A stretch of 64,000 nucleotides of DNA from assembly GCF_014873535.1 (NCBI RefSeq), contig NZ_JADBEF010000001.1:2976001-3040000 (forward strand), in the 5' to 3' direction. Shown in pieces: positions 51,428 through 59,565 of the stretch. The position numbers and the translations under genes were made by a program. Origin of the DNA: Nonomuraea africana. GTDB taxonomy: Bacteria; Actinomycetota; Actinomycetes; Streptosporangiales; Streptosporangiaceae. The notes below the pieces were generated by a model. The model was not told the DNA's origin. It was given only the letters and a program-made list of their open reading frames with translations, and did not search any database. How positions within the stretch are numbered: the stretch's first letter is position 1; each line of letters opens with the position of its first letter.

Positions 51428-51581
51428 ATGAGCATCGCGACCGGCGCCGCAGGCGAGATGGACGCCCTCACCACATCCGGGATCATCCTGCTCGACCGGC
51501 CAACGAGCCGCGCCGGACGAGGACGCCGACGCCGAGGACGCCGACGACTTCGTCGAGCTGATCCCGCTCAGCGCCCTTCCG
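51428..51581 (+). pseudogene. Frameshifted 5' region of the recombinase gene
   Basis: ATG 51428, preceded by CAGGGGACG, opens MSIATGAAGEMDALTTSGII LLDRPTSRAG. About 85 bases in, the coding signal moves into the recombinase frame as PDEDADAEDADDFVELIPLS ALP and continues without stop into the GTG used below. A one-base indel near 51512 would restore a single longer protein. Confidence 0.45.
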
Positions 51582-52613
51582 GTGCAGCTGCCGGCCAAGG
51601 GCACACCGCCGCCGGCCCGCGACGCGAGCGGCCTGGCCACCCTGCTGCGCACCGCGGGCGCCACCGACACGGTGCTGGCCGCGACCGGCGGCTGGCTGCT
51701 GTCCGAACGCCGCTCCTCCCCCGCCACCCAGGACGGCTACATCCGCGACGTCTCCTGGTGGCTGTGGTGGATCCAGGCCCGCGGCATGGACCTGACCGAC
51801 GTCTCCTTCATCGAGGCCGACACCTACGCCGCCGCCATGCGGCACGCCGGCCTGGCCCCCGGCACCCGACGCCGCCGCCTGTCGGCCTGCTCCAGCTGGT
51901 ACGCCTATCTTCAGCGGGCCGACGCCGCGGTGCGCAACCCGTTCCATCGCATGGACCTGCCCAAACGCGCCAGCAAGCCCAGCCGCTACCTCACCGAGGC
52001 CCAGCTGGACGACCTGGTCATGCACGCGGTCGCGCACCAATCCGCCCGCACCGCCGCCATCGTCGCGGTGCTCAAGGCCACCGCCTGCCGCATCAGCGAG
52101 CTGACCGGCGTCCAGCTGGCCGCCCTGGGGCACGCCGGTGACCACTGGATCCTCACCCTGACCGCCAAGGGCGGACGCCCCCACCGGGTCGTCATCGACG
52201 ACGACGTCACCGGCCCCCTCCTCGACGCCTATCTCGCCGAGCGCGGGTCAGCGCCCGGCCCGCTGTTCGCCACCCGCACCGGCGCCCGGCTGCAGCGCTC
52301 CTACGTCCAGGAACTTCTCCAGCGGCTCGCAAGTTCCGCCGGCATCCCCGACCCGCACACCCTCACCCCGCACGCCATCCGGCACAGCGTGGCCACCGCG
52401 CTGCTGCGGGCCGGCGAGCCGCTCGACGTCGTGCAGGCCCTGCTCGGCCACGCCGACCCGCGCACCACCCAGGCCTACCTGCACGTCGACCAGCTGGAGC
52501 GCAGCCCCGCCCACCGCGCCGGCCGCCGCCTGGCCGCCGTCGTGGCACGCCGCCTCCACTCCCGCACCGGTACGCGGGAACCCCGTCCCGCAGACATAGC
52601 CCAGGCCACGTGA
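51582..52613 (+). CDS. Tyrosine recombinase / phage-type integrase, 343 aa
   Basis: XerD-like site-specific recombinase. The SAM-like core-binding domain includes PATQDGYIRDVSWWLWWIQA and the catalytic domain has Arg I in KATACRISELTGVQ, Lys in LTAKGGRPHRVVI, His-x-x-Arg in TPHAIRHSVATALLR, His/Trp site LLGHADPRTTQ and the nucleophile Tyr in TQAYLHVDQLE. GTG 51582 is used, but the frame extends upstream (acidic DEDADAEDADDF) with a probable frameshift to ATG 51428. It could integrate a plasmid or element; I did not find an att repeat pair. Confidence 0.88.
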   Translation: MQLPAKGTPPPARDASGLATLLRTAGATDTVLAATGGWLLSERRSSPATQDGYIRDVSWWLWWIQARGMDLTDVSFIEADTYAAAMRHAGLAPGTRRRRLSACSSWYAYLQRADAAVRNPFHRMDLPKRASKPSRYLTEAQLDDLVMHAVAHQSARTAAIVAVLKATACRISELTGVQLAALGHAGDHWILTLTAKGGRPHRVVIDDDVTGPLLDAYLAERGSAPGPLFATRTGARLQRSYVQELLQRLASSAGIPDPHTLTPHAIRHSVATALLRAGEPLDVVQALLGHADPRTTQAYLHVDQLERSPAHRAGRRLAAVVARRLHSRTGTREPRPADIAQAT

Positions 52614-52712
52614 CCGAGGAGAAGCCCACGTGACGTCATGGCACCGCTCCACAGCCAATGCCGTGGGCCCGCCGATCGCCAGGGAAAGCGTCGGTCGGGC
52701 TGTGACGGATGC

Positions 52713-53330
52713 TTAACCGACGGATCCGCCATGGAAACGCCGCAGAGCCCGATCCTCTTTCTCGACATCAGCCAGCCATGACTGATAGCGGGCGACGGCC
52801 GCCTCTTCCAACTCGTCCTCGATCCGCCTCACCACAGCCAGGGCGCGGCTCTGGAGCTCGGCCCCGTTGATGAGACCGAACGACAGGTCGCCGCCTGCCG
52901 CGATCTGGAGGCGGCTCCCCGGCAGGGCCCTCAGGGACCACGTCCTGCCACCCGTGACCGCTACTGCATGGCCGTCATCGAAGTCAGCATCGTCAAGATG
53001 CTCCAGCGCATTACGTACGTCGGCCAGAACCCTGTCGTGCTCAGGCGGCTCCTGGCGTCGCTCACGTGCGAGGCGGCGGCTCCACCTCTCAAGCTGATGA
53101 GCCGACCAGATCAGGGTGTGCTCTTCTGTCCACAATGAGCGGAAGTTCTCTTGGAGGTCCTCCTCGGTAGGACTCCAGTCCTCCATCCGTTCGTAGTTAC
53201 GATCGTCGCGGTGGAGCTTCTCTCGCATCGTGTGCACCCGCTCGACCTGGCGCAGTACAGCTTCCGCCCACATCCGCACGAAGGAAACGCACTCGGCTAC
53301 GACCTCTGGGTCAGATTCATGTTCGCTCAT
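52713..53330 (-). CDS. Hypothetical protein, 205 aa
   Basis: Charged, mostly helical soluble protein: VVAECVSFVRMWAEAVLRQV, TEEHTLIWSAHQLERWSRRL and ERRQEPPEHDRVLADVRNAL, then a beta segment HAVAVTGGRTWSLRALPGSR LQIAAGGDLSFG. No conserved catalytic motif seen; family not recognised. The perfect palindrome GGCTACGTAGCC (53340-53351) lies ten bases before the ATG and might be an operator. It stands alone. Confidence 0.6.
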   Translation of the reverse strand: MSEHESDPEVVAECVSFVRMWAEAVLRQVERVHTMREKLHRDDRNYERMEDWSPTEEDLQENFRSLWTEEHTLIWSAHQLERWSRRLARERRQEPPEHDRVLADVRNALEHLDDADFDDGHAVAVTGGRTWSLRALPGSRLQIAAGGDLSFGLINGAELQSRALAVVRRIEDELEEAAVARYQSWLADVEKEDRALRRFHGGSVG

Positions 53331-53727
53331 AGCTCCCGAGGCTACGTAGCCGAGGAACGCTGCGGGGTGTGAACAGCTTCAGGACCGGTTCCTCAACCTG
53401 GCCCTCCACTCGGGTCGGCGTCACCGGCCGCAAAGTAGCGAGAAAGGCCAGGTCAAAGCCCTCTCGACAGACCCCTTGATCAGGATGCGAAGCCATAGCG
53501 CTCCGCAGTCGCCTGGGATACCGATCTTTTCGCGAGGCCGATGAACAGCCACGATGTGGTCCGGGCTCTCCATCGGATGGCGGGAGCTGATCACTCACAG
53601 CTACTTTTCCTCTGGTGACGCCGACCCGAGTGGAGAGCCATCTCGGCCCGCCACGACGTACCCACTGAACTGCTTCTTCTCCGACGGGACGGCTCACTTC
53701 CCCTTTCTCTCGTACTTGGTCTGCCTG
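53331..53727. other. Intergenic stretch without a supported gene
   Basis: Holds the palindrome GGCTACGTAGCC at 53340-53351 next to the upstream gene start. A minus-strand frame of about 126 codons crosses it but has no coding character. Confidence 0.4.
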
Positions 53728-54231
53728 CTACGCGATGTCGATGCCGGCCGAGCGCAGATGCGCCTCGACCAACGCGTTCAGCCGAGCCCAGGCTGGCTTC
53801 TGCTCTTCTCGGTGGTGGGCGAGCAGGCTGTACCGGTTCGCGCCGTCGGTGCGGGCCTGGAGTCCGGCCGGGATGGGCAGCAGTGAGGGATGGGCGAGAT
53901 AGTGGTCGGCCAGGGCTGTGGCGAGTTCGTCAACCCGGGGGTCGTCCGGCTCCCACTCGGCGGCACGCCACATGCGCTTGATCAAGGAGACGTACCGAGG
54001 GTCGTCGAGGCCGCGCTCGACCCGGGAGATGTAGTCGTCGAAGCCCTCCGGCACCAGGGCCCTGATCAGCACCAGGCCCTCCCGGGCCATCGTCACGTCG
54101 TCCGGGGTGAAGCCGAGATCGGCGGCCACCCTGTCCAGCTTCGCGAGAACGCGGTCGGGCAGCAGAGCCCGGTCGCCGGTGGCGAGCCGATGCAGCATGT
54201 CACGCCGCGCGATCAGAGCCTGGTCCTGTGG
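53728..54231 (-). pseudogene. MerR-family regulator C-terminal fragment lacking its HTH
   Basis: Minus-strand text from about 54231: DQALIARRDMLHRLATGDRA LLPDRVLAKLDRVAADLGFT, DDYISRVERGLDDPRYVSLI, RVDELATALADHYLAHPSLL, ending AHLRSAGIDIA. The ...RLATGD-x-x-LLPD-x-V... segment matches the effector half of a MerR subgroup. The N-terminal winged HTH is absent, and the frame starts inside the last codons of the WYL gene, so a deletion has joined the two. Confidence 0.55.
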
Positions 54232-55195
54232 TGCGTGCGGCGCGGGCGTAGCGGGCGGCGAGGTCTGCGAATGCGGTGGCCAGTTGGGGTGGGCCGATGA
54301 CTTCGATATCGGTGTCGAAGCGGCCGATGGTGGCGGCGAGTCCGGTCCATGACCAGGAGCCGAGCGTGAGTCGGCAGTGGTGGGGGCTGAGTTCCTCGAC
54401 GATTCCGTCCTGGGCGAAGGGTGCGACGTTGGCGGCCGGGACGTGGAGGATGACTTCGCCTTGGCAGGGCCAGTCGGTGGTGGTGCCGTCGTTGCCGCGG
54501 AATCGGCTGGTGATGAAGGTGGAGACGTTGCCGCCGGGGAGTTCGCGCGGGGCGAAGCGGGGGCCGGTGGGTGTGCGGGGCCGGATGCGGTCGACGCGGA
54601 AGGTGCGCCAGTCCTCGCGGTCGAGGTCCCAGGCCACGAGGTACCAGCGACCACGCCAGGTGACCAGGTGGTGGGGTTGTACGCGGCGGGGGTTGTCGGC
54701 TGAGGTGCTTGGGCCTGGCGCGTAGTCGAAGCGCAGTTCCTCACGGGCATGGATGACGCGGCTCAGGTCCATCAGGACCTGAGCATCGACCTGGGGATTG
54801 GCGCCGGCCGCAGGTTGGACGGCGGTGATGCGCAGCAGGTCTATGCGGTGACGTAGGCGGGGTGGCATGACCTGGCGGAGGGTGGCCAGGGCGCGGGTGG
54901 CGTCTTCGGCGACGGTGGTGCCGGTGGCTGCGGTCTGCAGCGCGACTGCCAGGGCGACGGCCTGGTCGTCGTCGAACAGCATGGGTGGCATGTGAGTGCC
55001 GGCCTCCAGGCGGTAGCCGCCGGCCGGACCTTTGACGGTCGTGATCAGGTAGCCGAGTTCGCGCAGGCGGTCGATGTCACGGCGCACGGTGCGCGAGGTG
55101 ATGCCGAGACGCTCGGCGAGATCCTCGCCAGACCAGTCACGGTGCGTTTGAAGCAGCGAGAGCAGCGCGAGCAGCCGGGAGGACGTTTTATGCAT
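54200..55195 (-). CDS. WYL-domain (YafY-type) transcriptional regulator, 331 aa
   Basis: N-terminal HTH_11: SRLLALLSLLQTHRDWSGED LAERLGITSRTVRRDIDRLR ELGYLITTVKGPAGGYRL. The WYL domain follows: EELRFDYAPGP ... RRVQPHHLVTWRGRWYLVAW DLDREDWRTFRVDRI, with the WYL-equivalent WYLVAWD. The extreme C-terminus (TTGPGSDRAA) overlaps the MerR fragment and is probably not native. ATG 55195 has GGAAG ten bases upstream; ATG 55204 is in frame. Divergent from the VOC protein gene and likely its regulator. Confidence 0.87.
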   Translation of the reverse strand: MHKTSSRLLALLSLLQTHRDWSGEDLAERLGITSRTVRRDIDRLRELGYLITTVKGPAGGYRLEAGTHMPPMLFDDDQAVALAVALQTAATGTTVAEDATRALATLRQVMPPRLRHRIDLLRITAVQPAAGANPQVDAQVLMDLSRVIHAREELRFDYAPGPSTSADNPRRVQPHHLVTWRGRWYLVAWDLDREDWRTFRVDRIRPRTPTGPRFAPRELPGGNVSTFITSRFRGNDGTTTDWPCQGEVILHVPAANVAPFAQDGIVEELSPHHCRLTLGSWSWTGLAATIGRFDTDIEVIGPPQLATAFADLAARYARAARTTGPGSDRAA

Positions 55196-55218
55196 GACAT
55201 CCATTCTTCCTGCAGTAC

Positions 55219-55235
55219 AGGACACAACCTGTCCT
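55219..55235. promoter_or_regulatory. Dyad in the WYL/VOC divergent promoter
   Basis: AGGACACAACCTGTCCT: AGGACA and TGTCCT are perfect inverted arms with a 5-base centre, 15 to 31 bases before the regulator start. A likely autoregulatory site. Confidence 0.55.
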
Positions 55236-55354
55236 CTACCTCCGCCATGGTGGCATACGAGCCGTTCGGGAAGGCATCCCCCCTGGTCACGGCAGCCGCC
55301 GCTTGGGCTTGGACGGTCAGCGGCGTATTCGTCATATCGAGCAAGGAGCAGGTC

Positions 55355-55777
55355 ATGTCCGTCACAACCACCACTCACCTGAACTTCCGCGGCACTGCAC
55401 GTCAGGCGCTGGACTTCTACCAGTCCGTCTTCGGCGGACGTACTGTCGCGGTCACCTACAAGGACGCGGGCGCCGTGCAGAACGAGAGCGAGGCGGACTG
55501 GGTGATGTGGGGCGAGGTGGCCGGCGACAACGGCTTCCACGTCATGGCCTACGACGTGCCCTCGCAACTGCCCTGGAACCAGGGCGAGAACCCGTTCTTC
55601 GTCTCCGTACGCGGTGACGACGCCGAGGAGATCAGCGCCCTGTGGGGCAAGCTCGCCGAGGGCTCGACCATCGTGCGTCCGCTGGAGCCTGCGCAGTGGG
55701 CGCCGCTGTACGGCATGCTCACCGACCGGTTCGGGGTCACCTGGGTCCTGGACGTCACCGCCCCGTACAACGGCTGA
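55355..55777 (+). CDS. VOC-superfamily (PhnB-like) protein, 140 aa
   Basis: Glyoxalase/3-demethylubiquinone-methyltransferase-like fold: THLNFRGTARQALDFYQSVF GGRTVAVTY at the start, GFHVMAYDVPSQ in the middle, FFVSVRGDDAEEISALWGKL AEGSTIVRPLEPAQWAPLYG MLTDRFGVTWVLDV at the end. Family members of this length are usually metal-binding-like proteins of unclear role. AAGGAGCAGG precedes ATG 55355. Divergent from a WYL regulator with a dyad between them, a common pairing. Confidence 0.85.
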   Translation: MSVTTTTHLNFRGTARQALDFYQSVFGGRTVAVTYKDAGAVQNESEADWVMWGEVAGDNGFHVMAYDVPSQLPWNQGENPFFVSVRGDDAEEISALWGKLAEGSTIVRPLEPAQWAPLYGMLTDRFGVTWVLDVTAPYNG

Positions 55778-55884
55778 TCCAGCCGACCTGACATGCCTGC
55801 GCCGTCCGGGCCGCCGCAGCCACACGGACGGCCCGGACGGCGCCGGCACCGAACACGTAGAGAAGTGGAAGGAAGCGGGTCACC

Positions 55885-56233
55885 GTGCGGATGCGGAAGC
55901 TGGGACGGACCGGCATGGAAGTCAGCGCCTTCTGCCTGGGCACCATGGAAGCGGATGCAGACCGACTACATCGACCTCTACCAGATCCACCACCCCGACC
56001 CGCACACCGACATCGAGGAGACCCTCTCCGCGCTCACCGACCTCGTGCGTGCCGGGAAGGTCCGCGCGATCGGCTCCTCCAACGTGCCGGCCTCGGAAAT
56101 CGTCGAAGCCCAGTGGGTGTCCCAGGAGCGCGGCCTGCACCGCCTGCGAACCGAGCAGCCCACCTACACATCCCCCTCCCTCAACCGCACGGACCTGCGC
56201 CGACGCCCGACCCACGAGCGAGCCGCAGCCTGA
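55885..56233 (+). pseudogene. Aldo/keto reductase with a large internal deletion
   Basis: GTG 55885 opens VRMRKLGRTGMEVSAFCLGT M, the standard AKR start. It jumps straight to QTDYIDLYQIHHPDPHTDIE ETLSALTDLVRAGKVRAIGS SNVPASEIVEAQWVSQERGL in another frame. The normal intervening 80-odd residues with the catalytic Asp, Tyr and Lys are missing, and the end is short. It cannot be functional. Confidence 0.75.
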
Positions 56234-56240
56234 GAACGCC

Positions 56241-57335
56241 ATGACCGTCCTCGACAGCCGCGCCCTCAACCGCGCCACCCTCGCCCGCCAGCACCTGCTC
56301 AAGCGCAGCGACACATCCGTGCCCGAGGCGGTGGCCCACCTGTGCGGCCTGCAGGCGCAAGAGCCCCAGGAACCGTTCATCGGGCTGTGGTCCCGCCTGG
56401 CCGACTTCAAGCCCAAGCAACTGGACGATGCGCTGACCGGCCGCACGGTGGTGCGCACCCACCTGATGCGCCGCACCGTCCACCTCGTCACCGCCGACGA
56501 CGCGCTCGCCTGGCGAGCCCGCCACGACACCATGCTGCGCCAGCGAGTGCTGGGCACCTACCGGCGCGAACTGGCCGACATCGACTTGGACGAGGTCGCC
56601 GTCGCCGGCCGCGCGGCCATGGCCGACCAGCAGCCCCGCACCATGAGCGAGCTCGTACAAGCCCTCGAAAGCCGCTGGCCCGGCCCACCACGCCGTGTCC
56701 TGGGCGAGCTGCTCGTCGCAGCCCTCATCCCCATGGCCCAGCTCCCGCCCCGCGGCCTGTGGCACCAGACTGCCGGCGTACGCAACCTGCCGTTGGCCAC
56801 CTGGCTGGGACGGGACATCGCCCCCCTGCCCGCCGAGGACAGCGACCCCGTCGGGCAGCAGCTGCTACGCCGCTACCTCGCCGCCTACGGGCCCGCCGCC
56901 AGCGCGGACCTACGCGCCTGGTGCGGCCTCGCCGGCCTTCCCGCCGCTATCAAAGCCGCCCGAGAAGAACTCGTCGTCTTCCGCGACGAACGCGGCCGCG
57001 AACTACTCGATCTGCCCGACGCACCCCGCCCCCACCCCGACACCCCGGCCCCCGTCCGGTTCCTACCGGCCTTCGACAATGCCATCCTCGGCTACCACGA
57101 CCGTAGCCGCATCATCGACGCCCCCCACCTCGGTCTGTCCGTCGCAGGCCACCGCACGGTCCTTCTCGACGGACGCGTCACCGCTACCTGGACCGTGCGC
57201 AACCACCAACTCCACATCAGCCCCCTCCGCTCCCTCACCGCCCTGGAACAAGAAGCCGTCCGCGCCGAAGCCCAAGACCTGACCACCTTCCTGGACGAAG
57301 ACATCGAGCACGTCCAACTTGACACCGACAACTGA
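56241..57335 (+). CDS. AlkZ-like winged-helix DNA glycosylase, 364 aa
   Basis: HTH_42 / AlkZ-type protein, which removes cross-linked or alkylated bases from DNA. MTVLDSRALNRATLARQHLL KRSD is the usual N-terminus; AVAHLCGLQAQEPQEPFIGL WSR carries the Q-x-Q catalytic-type motif (QAQ); VVRTHLMRRTVHLVTADDAL, RLGRDIAPLP-like and VRFLPAFDNAILGYHDRSRI complete the family pattern. ATG 56241 is 7 bases after the AKR remnant stop. The relatives include resistance proteins beside natural-product clusters; here no such cluster is seen. Confidence 0.85.
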   Translation: MTVLDSRALNRATLARQHLLKRSDTSVPEAVAHLCGLQAQEPQEPFIGLWSRLADFKPKQLDDALTGRTVVRTHLMRRTVHLVTADDALAWRARHDTMLRQRVLGTYRRELADIDLDEVAVAGRAAMADQQPRTMSELVQALESRWPGPPRRVLGELLVAALIPMAQLPPRGLWHQTAGVRNLPLATWLGRDIAPLPAEDSDPVGQQLLRRYLAAYGPAASADLRAWCGLAGLPAAIKAAREELVVFRDERGRELLDLPDAPRPHPDTPAPVRFLPAFDNAILGYHDRSRIIDAPHLGLSVAGHRTVLLDGRVTATWTVRNHQLHISPLRSLTALEQEAVRAEAQDLTTFLDEDIEHVQLDTDN

Positions 57336-57549
57336 TGATCATGCGCCCAGGTCCCGACTTGACGGGACCATCCGCGAAACGTGAACGGCCGGCGGCGCCG
57401 TCCGCGGGGAGCGTTGCCTCCCGAGAAGGTGAGCCCCAGCGTCCCGAAGCAGTCAGCAGGCCGGAGAACCGGCACGGGCGGTGGGGTGGCTACCTGCGTT
57501 CCAGGGCCCGCTGTACCCGGATAGATCCGACCTATGTCTGTTTGGACCC

Positions 57550-57592
57550 TTGACGGGACCCGCTCAACGCAGTCATAACGTGTGTGACACAC
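57550..57592 (+). promoter_or_regulatory. Putative pqq promoter with a downstream dyad
   Basis: TTGACG (57550-57555), 18 bases, CATAAC (57574-57579), then the inverted repeat GTGTGT-G-ACACAC (57580-57592). It lies 28 to 70 bases before pqqA. The 57336-57549 stretch before it holds no gene. Confidence 0.5.
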
Positions 57593-57619
57593 AACACACG
57601 GAAGGCAGGTGGCTCACCC

Positions 57620-57772
57620 ATGCCGGAGCCCAAGGAGCACGGAAAGCACCCTCCCCGCAACCACGGGAAGCGCGTCAAGTCCCGCGGCGAGGAGACCACC
57701 TGGCACAAGCCTGACTACCAGGTGGTGGAGGCCTCGATGGAGATGTCGGCCTACTTCCTGGCCACCAGGTAA
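57620..57772 (+). CDS. pqqA: PqqA, PQQ precursor peptide with long N-terminal extension, 50 aa
   Basis: Substrate peptide for PQQ synthesis. The C-terminal half, WHKPDYQVVEASMEMSAYFL ATR, has the precursor pattern W-x-K-P...V-E...E-x-x-x-Y-F...R: Glu and Tyr of EMSAY are the residues that PqqE joins and that become the cofactor. The first 27 residues (MPEPKEHGKHPPRNHGKRVK SRGEETT) are a basic extension not found in the usual 22-30-residue PqqA. ATG 57620 has AGGTGG upstream; an in-frame ATG at 57584 would lengthen it further. First gene of pqqABCDE, 16 bases before pqqB. Confidence 0.88.
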   Translation: MPEPKEHGKHPPRNHGKRVKSRGEETTWHKPDYQVVEASMEMSAYFLATR

Positions 57773-57788
57773 CCGGGCGAGGGCCGCG

Positions 57789-58661
57789 ATGCGTCTGCAC
57801 GTGCTGGGCACGGCGGCCGGTGGCGGCCTGCCCCAGTGGAACTGCGCGTGCCCCGGCTGCTCCGGGGCACGCGTCCATCCCGGGTGGCGCCGTCGCCACG
57901 CCTCGCTGGCCGTCGAGGTCGGCGACGGCAGGTGCTTCGTCGTGAACGCCACCCCCGACATCGCCGACCAGGTCGAACAGACGGCAGCGTTGCACCCCGG
58001 CCCCGGGCCGCGCAGGACGCCGCTCGCGGGCGTGGTCCTCACCGACGCCGAACTCGACCACACGCTCGGCCTCGCCCGCCTGCGCGAGGCCGAAGGGCTG
58101 GAGGTCGTCGCGACGTCCGCGGTGCGCGAGGCGCTCACGCGGGGCCTGTGCCTCGACCGGACCCTCGCCCCCTACACCCGGCTGACCTGGCGCGAGCTGA
58201 CCCCTCATGGCGGGCTGACGCTGGGCGGCGCGATCGAGGTCGCTGCGGTGCCGGTGTCGGGCAAACGTCCGAGGTACGCCGCCGATCTGGACTCGGAGGC
58301 CGACGGCTGGGTGGCGGCCCTGCGCCTGACCGACAGGGAGACCGGCGGCGTGTGCGTCTACGCGCCCGCCATGGGCGTGTGGCCCGACGGGCTGGACGGC
58401 GCCGACTGCGTCATCGTCGACGGCACCTTCTGGGACGAGGAGGAGCCGCGCCGTACCGGCGTCTCCAGCAGGACCGCCACCGAGATGGGCCACCTGTCGA
58501 TCGAGGCGACCATGGAACGGCTGGCCGCCCTGCCGGGACGCGCCCTGTACACCCACCTCAACAACACCAACCCCCTCGCCGACCCCGGCGCCCCGCACCA
58601 CAAGGTGCTGGACGAGGTGGGCGTCGAGGTGGCCGCCGACGGGATGGTGATCGAGCTGTGA
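57789..58661 (+). CDS. pqqB: PqqB, metallo-beta-lactamase-fold hydroxylase of PQQ synthesis, 290 aa
   Basis: MRLHVLGTAAGGGLPQWNCA CPGCSG is the PqqB start with its structural Cys pair CxCPxC. Landmarks: RRHASLAVEVGDGRCFVVNA TPDIADQV, VVLTDAELDHTLGLARLREA (the D-x-E-x-DH metal motif), FWDEEEPRRTG and ALYTHLNNTNPLADPGAPHH. PqqB hydroxylates the cross-linked Glu-Tyr intermediate. The stop overlaps pqqC as GTGA. Confidence 0.94.
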   Translation: MRLHVLGTAAGGGLPQWNCACPGCSGARVHPGWRRRHASLAVEVGDGRCFVVNATPDIADQVEQTAALHPGPGPRRTPLAGVVLTDAELDHTLGLARLREAEGLEVVATSAVREALTRGLCLDRTLAPYTRLTWRELTPHGGLTLGGAIEVAAVPVSGKRPRYAADLDSEADGWVAALRLTDRETGGVCVYAPAMGVWPDGLDGADCVIVDGTFWDEEEPRRTGVSSRTATEMGHLSIEATMERLAALPGRALYTHLNNTNPLADPGAPHHKVLDEVGVEVAADGMVIEL

Positions 58662-59329
58662 GCGACTTCGAGGCCGAGCTGCGTGCCGTACCGGAAAAGC
58701 GATATCACCACCTGCACCCGTTCAACCTGCGGATGCACGCGGGCGAGCTCAGCGAGCAGGAGCTGCGGCGGTGGATACTCAACCGCTTCCACTACCAGCG
58801 GCACATCCCGATCAAGGACGCGCTGATCATGGCCAAGCTGGAGACGCCGGAGCTGCGCAGGATGTGGCTGCGCAGGATCCAGGATCACGACGGCGCCGCC
58901 GAGGGCGAGGGCGGGATCGAGCGGTGGCTCAGGCTGGGCGAGGCGGCGGGCCTGCGGCGCGAGCTGCTGCTGTCGGGCGAGGGCGTGCTTCCAGGGGTAC
59001 GGCTGGCCGTCGAGGGCTACGTCAACCTCTGCCGCCTGGGCAGCCCCTTGGAGGCCGTGGCGGCGTCGCTGACCGAGCTGTTCGCACCCGACCTGATGCG
59101 CACCAGGATCGACGCCTTCGAGAAGCACTACCGCTGGATCGACCCCGACGGATTGCGATATTTCCGGATCAGGGTGGACCAGGGACGGCAGGACAGCGGC
59201 GAGGCGCTCGCCCTGGTCCTCGACTGGGCCCGCGACCGCGCCGACCAGGAGCGCGCGATCGCCGCGCTCTCCTACAAGTGCGACGTGCTGTGGGCGCTGC
59301 TCGACGCGGTCGACAGGGGCGGCTCGTGA
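58658..59329 (+). CDS. pqqC: PqqC, pyrroloquinoline-quinone synthase, 223 aa
   Basis: Cofactor-free oxidase that carries out the final ring closure and eight-electron oxidation. YHHLHPFNLRMHAGELSEQE LRRWILNRFHYQRHIPIKDA, RRMWLRRIQDHDG, LREALLLSGEG-like segment GLRRELLLSGEGVLPGVRLA VEGYVNLCR, FEKHYRWIDPDGLRYFRIRV and ALSYKCDVLWALLDAV match the family and keep the active-site His, Arg and Tyr positions. Starts with GTG overlapping the pqqB stop; the end overlaps pqqD by the same GTGA arrangement. Confidence 0.95.
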   Translation: MSDFEAELRAVPEKRYHHLHPFNLRMHAGELSEQELRRWILNRFHYQRHIPIKDALIMAKLETPELRRMWLRRIQDHDGAAEGEGGIERWLRLGEAAGLRRELLLSGEGVLPGVRLAVEGYVNLCRLGSPLEAVAASLTELFAPDLMRTRIDAFEKHYRWIDPDGLRYFRIRVDQGRQDSGEALALVLDWARDRADQERAIAALSYKCDVLWALLDAVDRGGS

Positions 59330-59565
59330 CCTGGCGACCGGCCCTGTCCCGCGCGGCCACCCTCCGCCACTGCGATGTACGGCAGGCCGACCTGCTCATC
59401 GTCCCCGAGCGGATCGTCGTGCTGAACGAGGAGGCCGCCGCCATCGTCAAGCTGTGCGACGGCGGCAGGACCGTCGAGGAGATCGTCGCCGAGTGCCCCG
59501 AAGGCGCGGGCGAGGACGTCACCGAGTTCCTCGAGCGCATCCGCGAGGAGGGATGGATCAGGTGA
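59326..59565 (+). CDS. pqqD: PqqD, precursor-peptide chaperone, 79 aa
   Basis: Small RRE-type protein that binds PqqA and presents it to PqqE. ALSRAATLRHCDVRQADLLI VPERIVVLNEEAAAIVKLCD GGRTVEEIVAECPE follows the PqqD pattern (three strands, then P-E-x-(I/V)-x-x-LN-x-x-(A)...(L/I)-x-x-CDG). It starts with GTG inside the pqqC stop and ends within the start region of pqqE. Confidence 0.94.
   Translation: MTWRPALSRAATLRHCDVRQADLLIVPERIVVLNEEAAAIVKLCDGGRTVEEIVAECPEGAGEDVTEFLERIREEGWIR

Noticed and set aside
51582..52613. Attachment-site repeats around the recombinase
   Set aside because: No tRNA-like sequence and no direct repeat longer than background could be found near the gene by eye, so no integrated element can be delimited.
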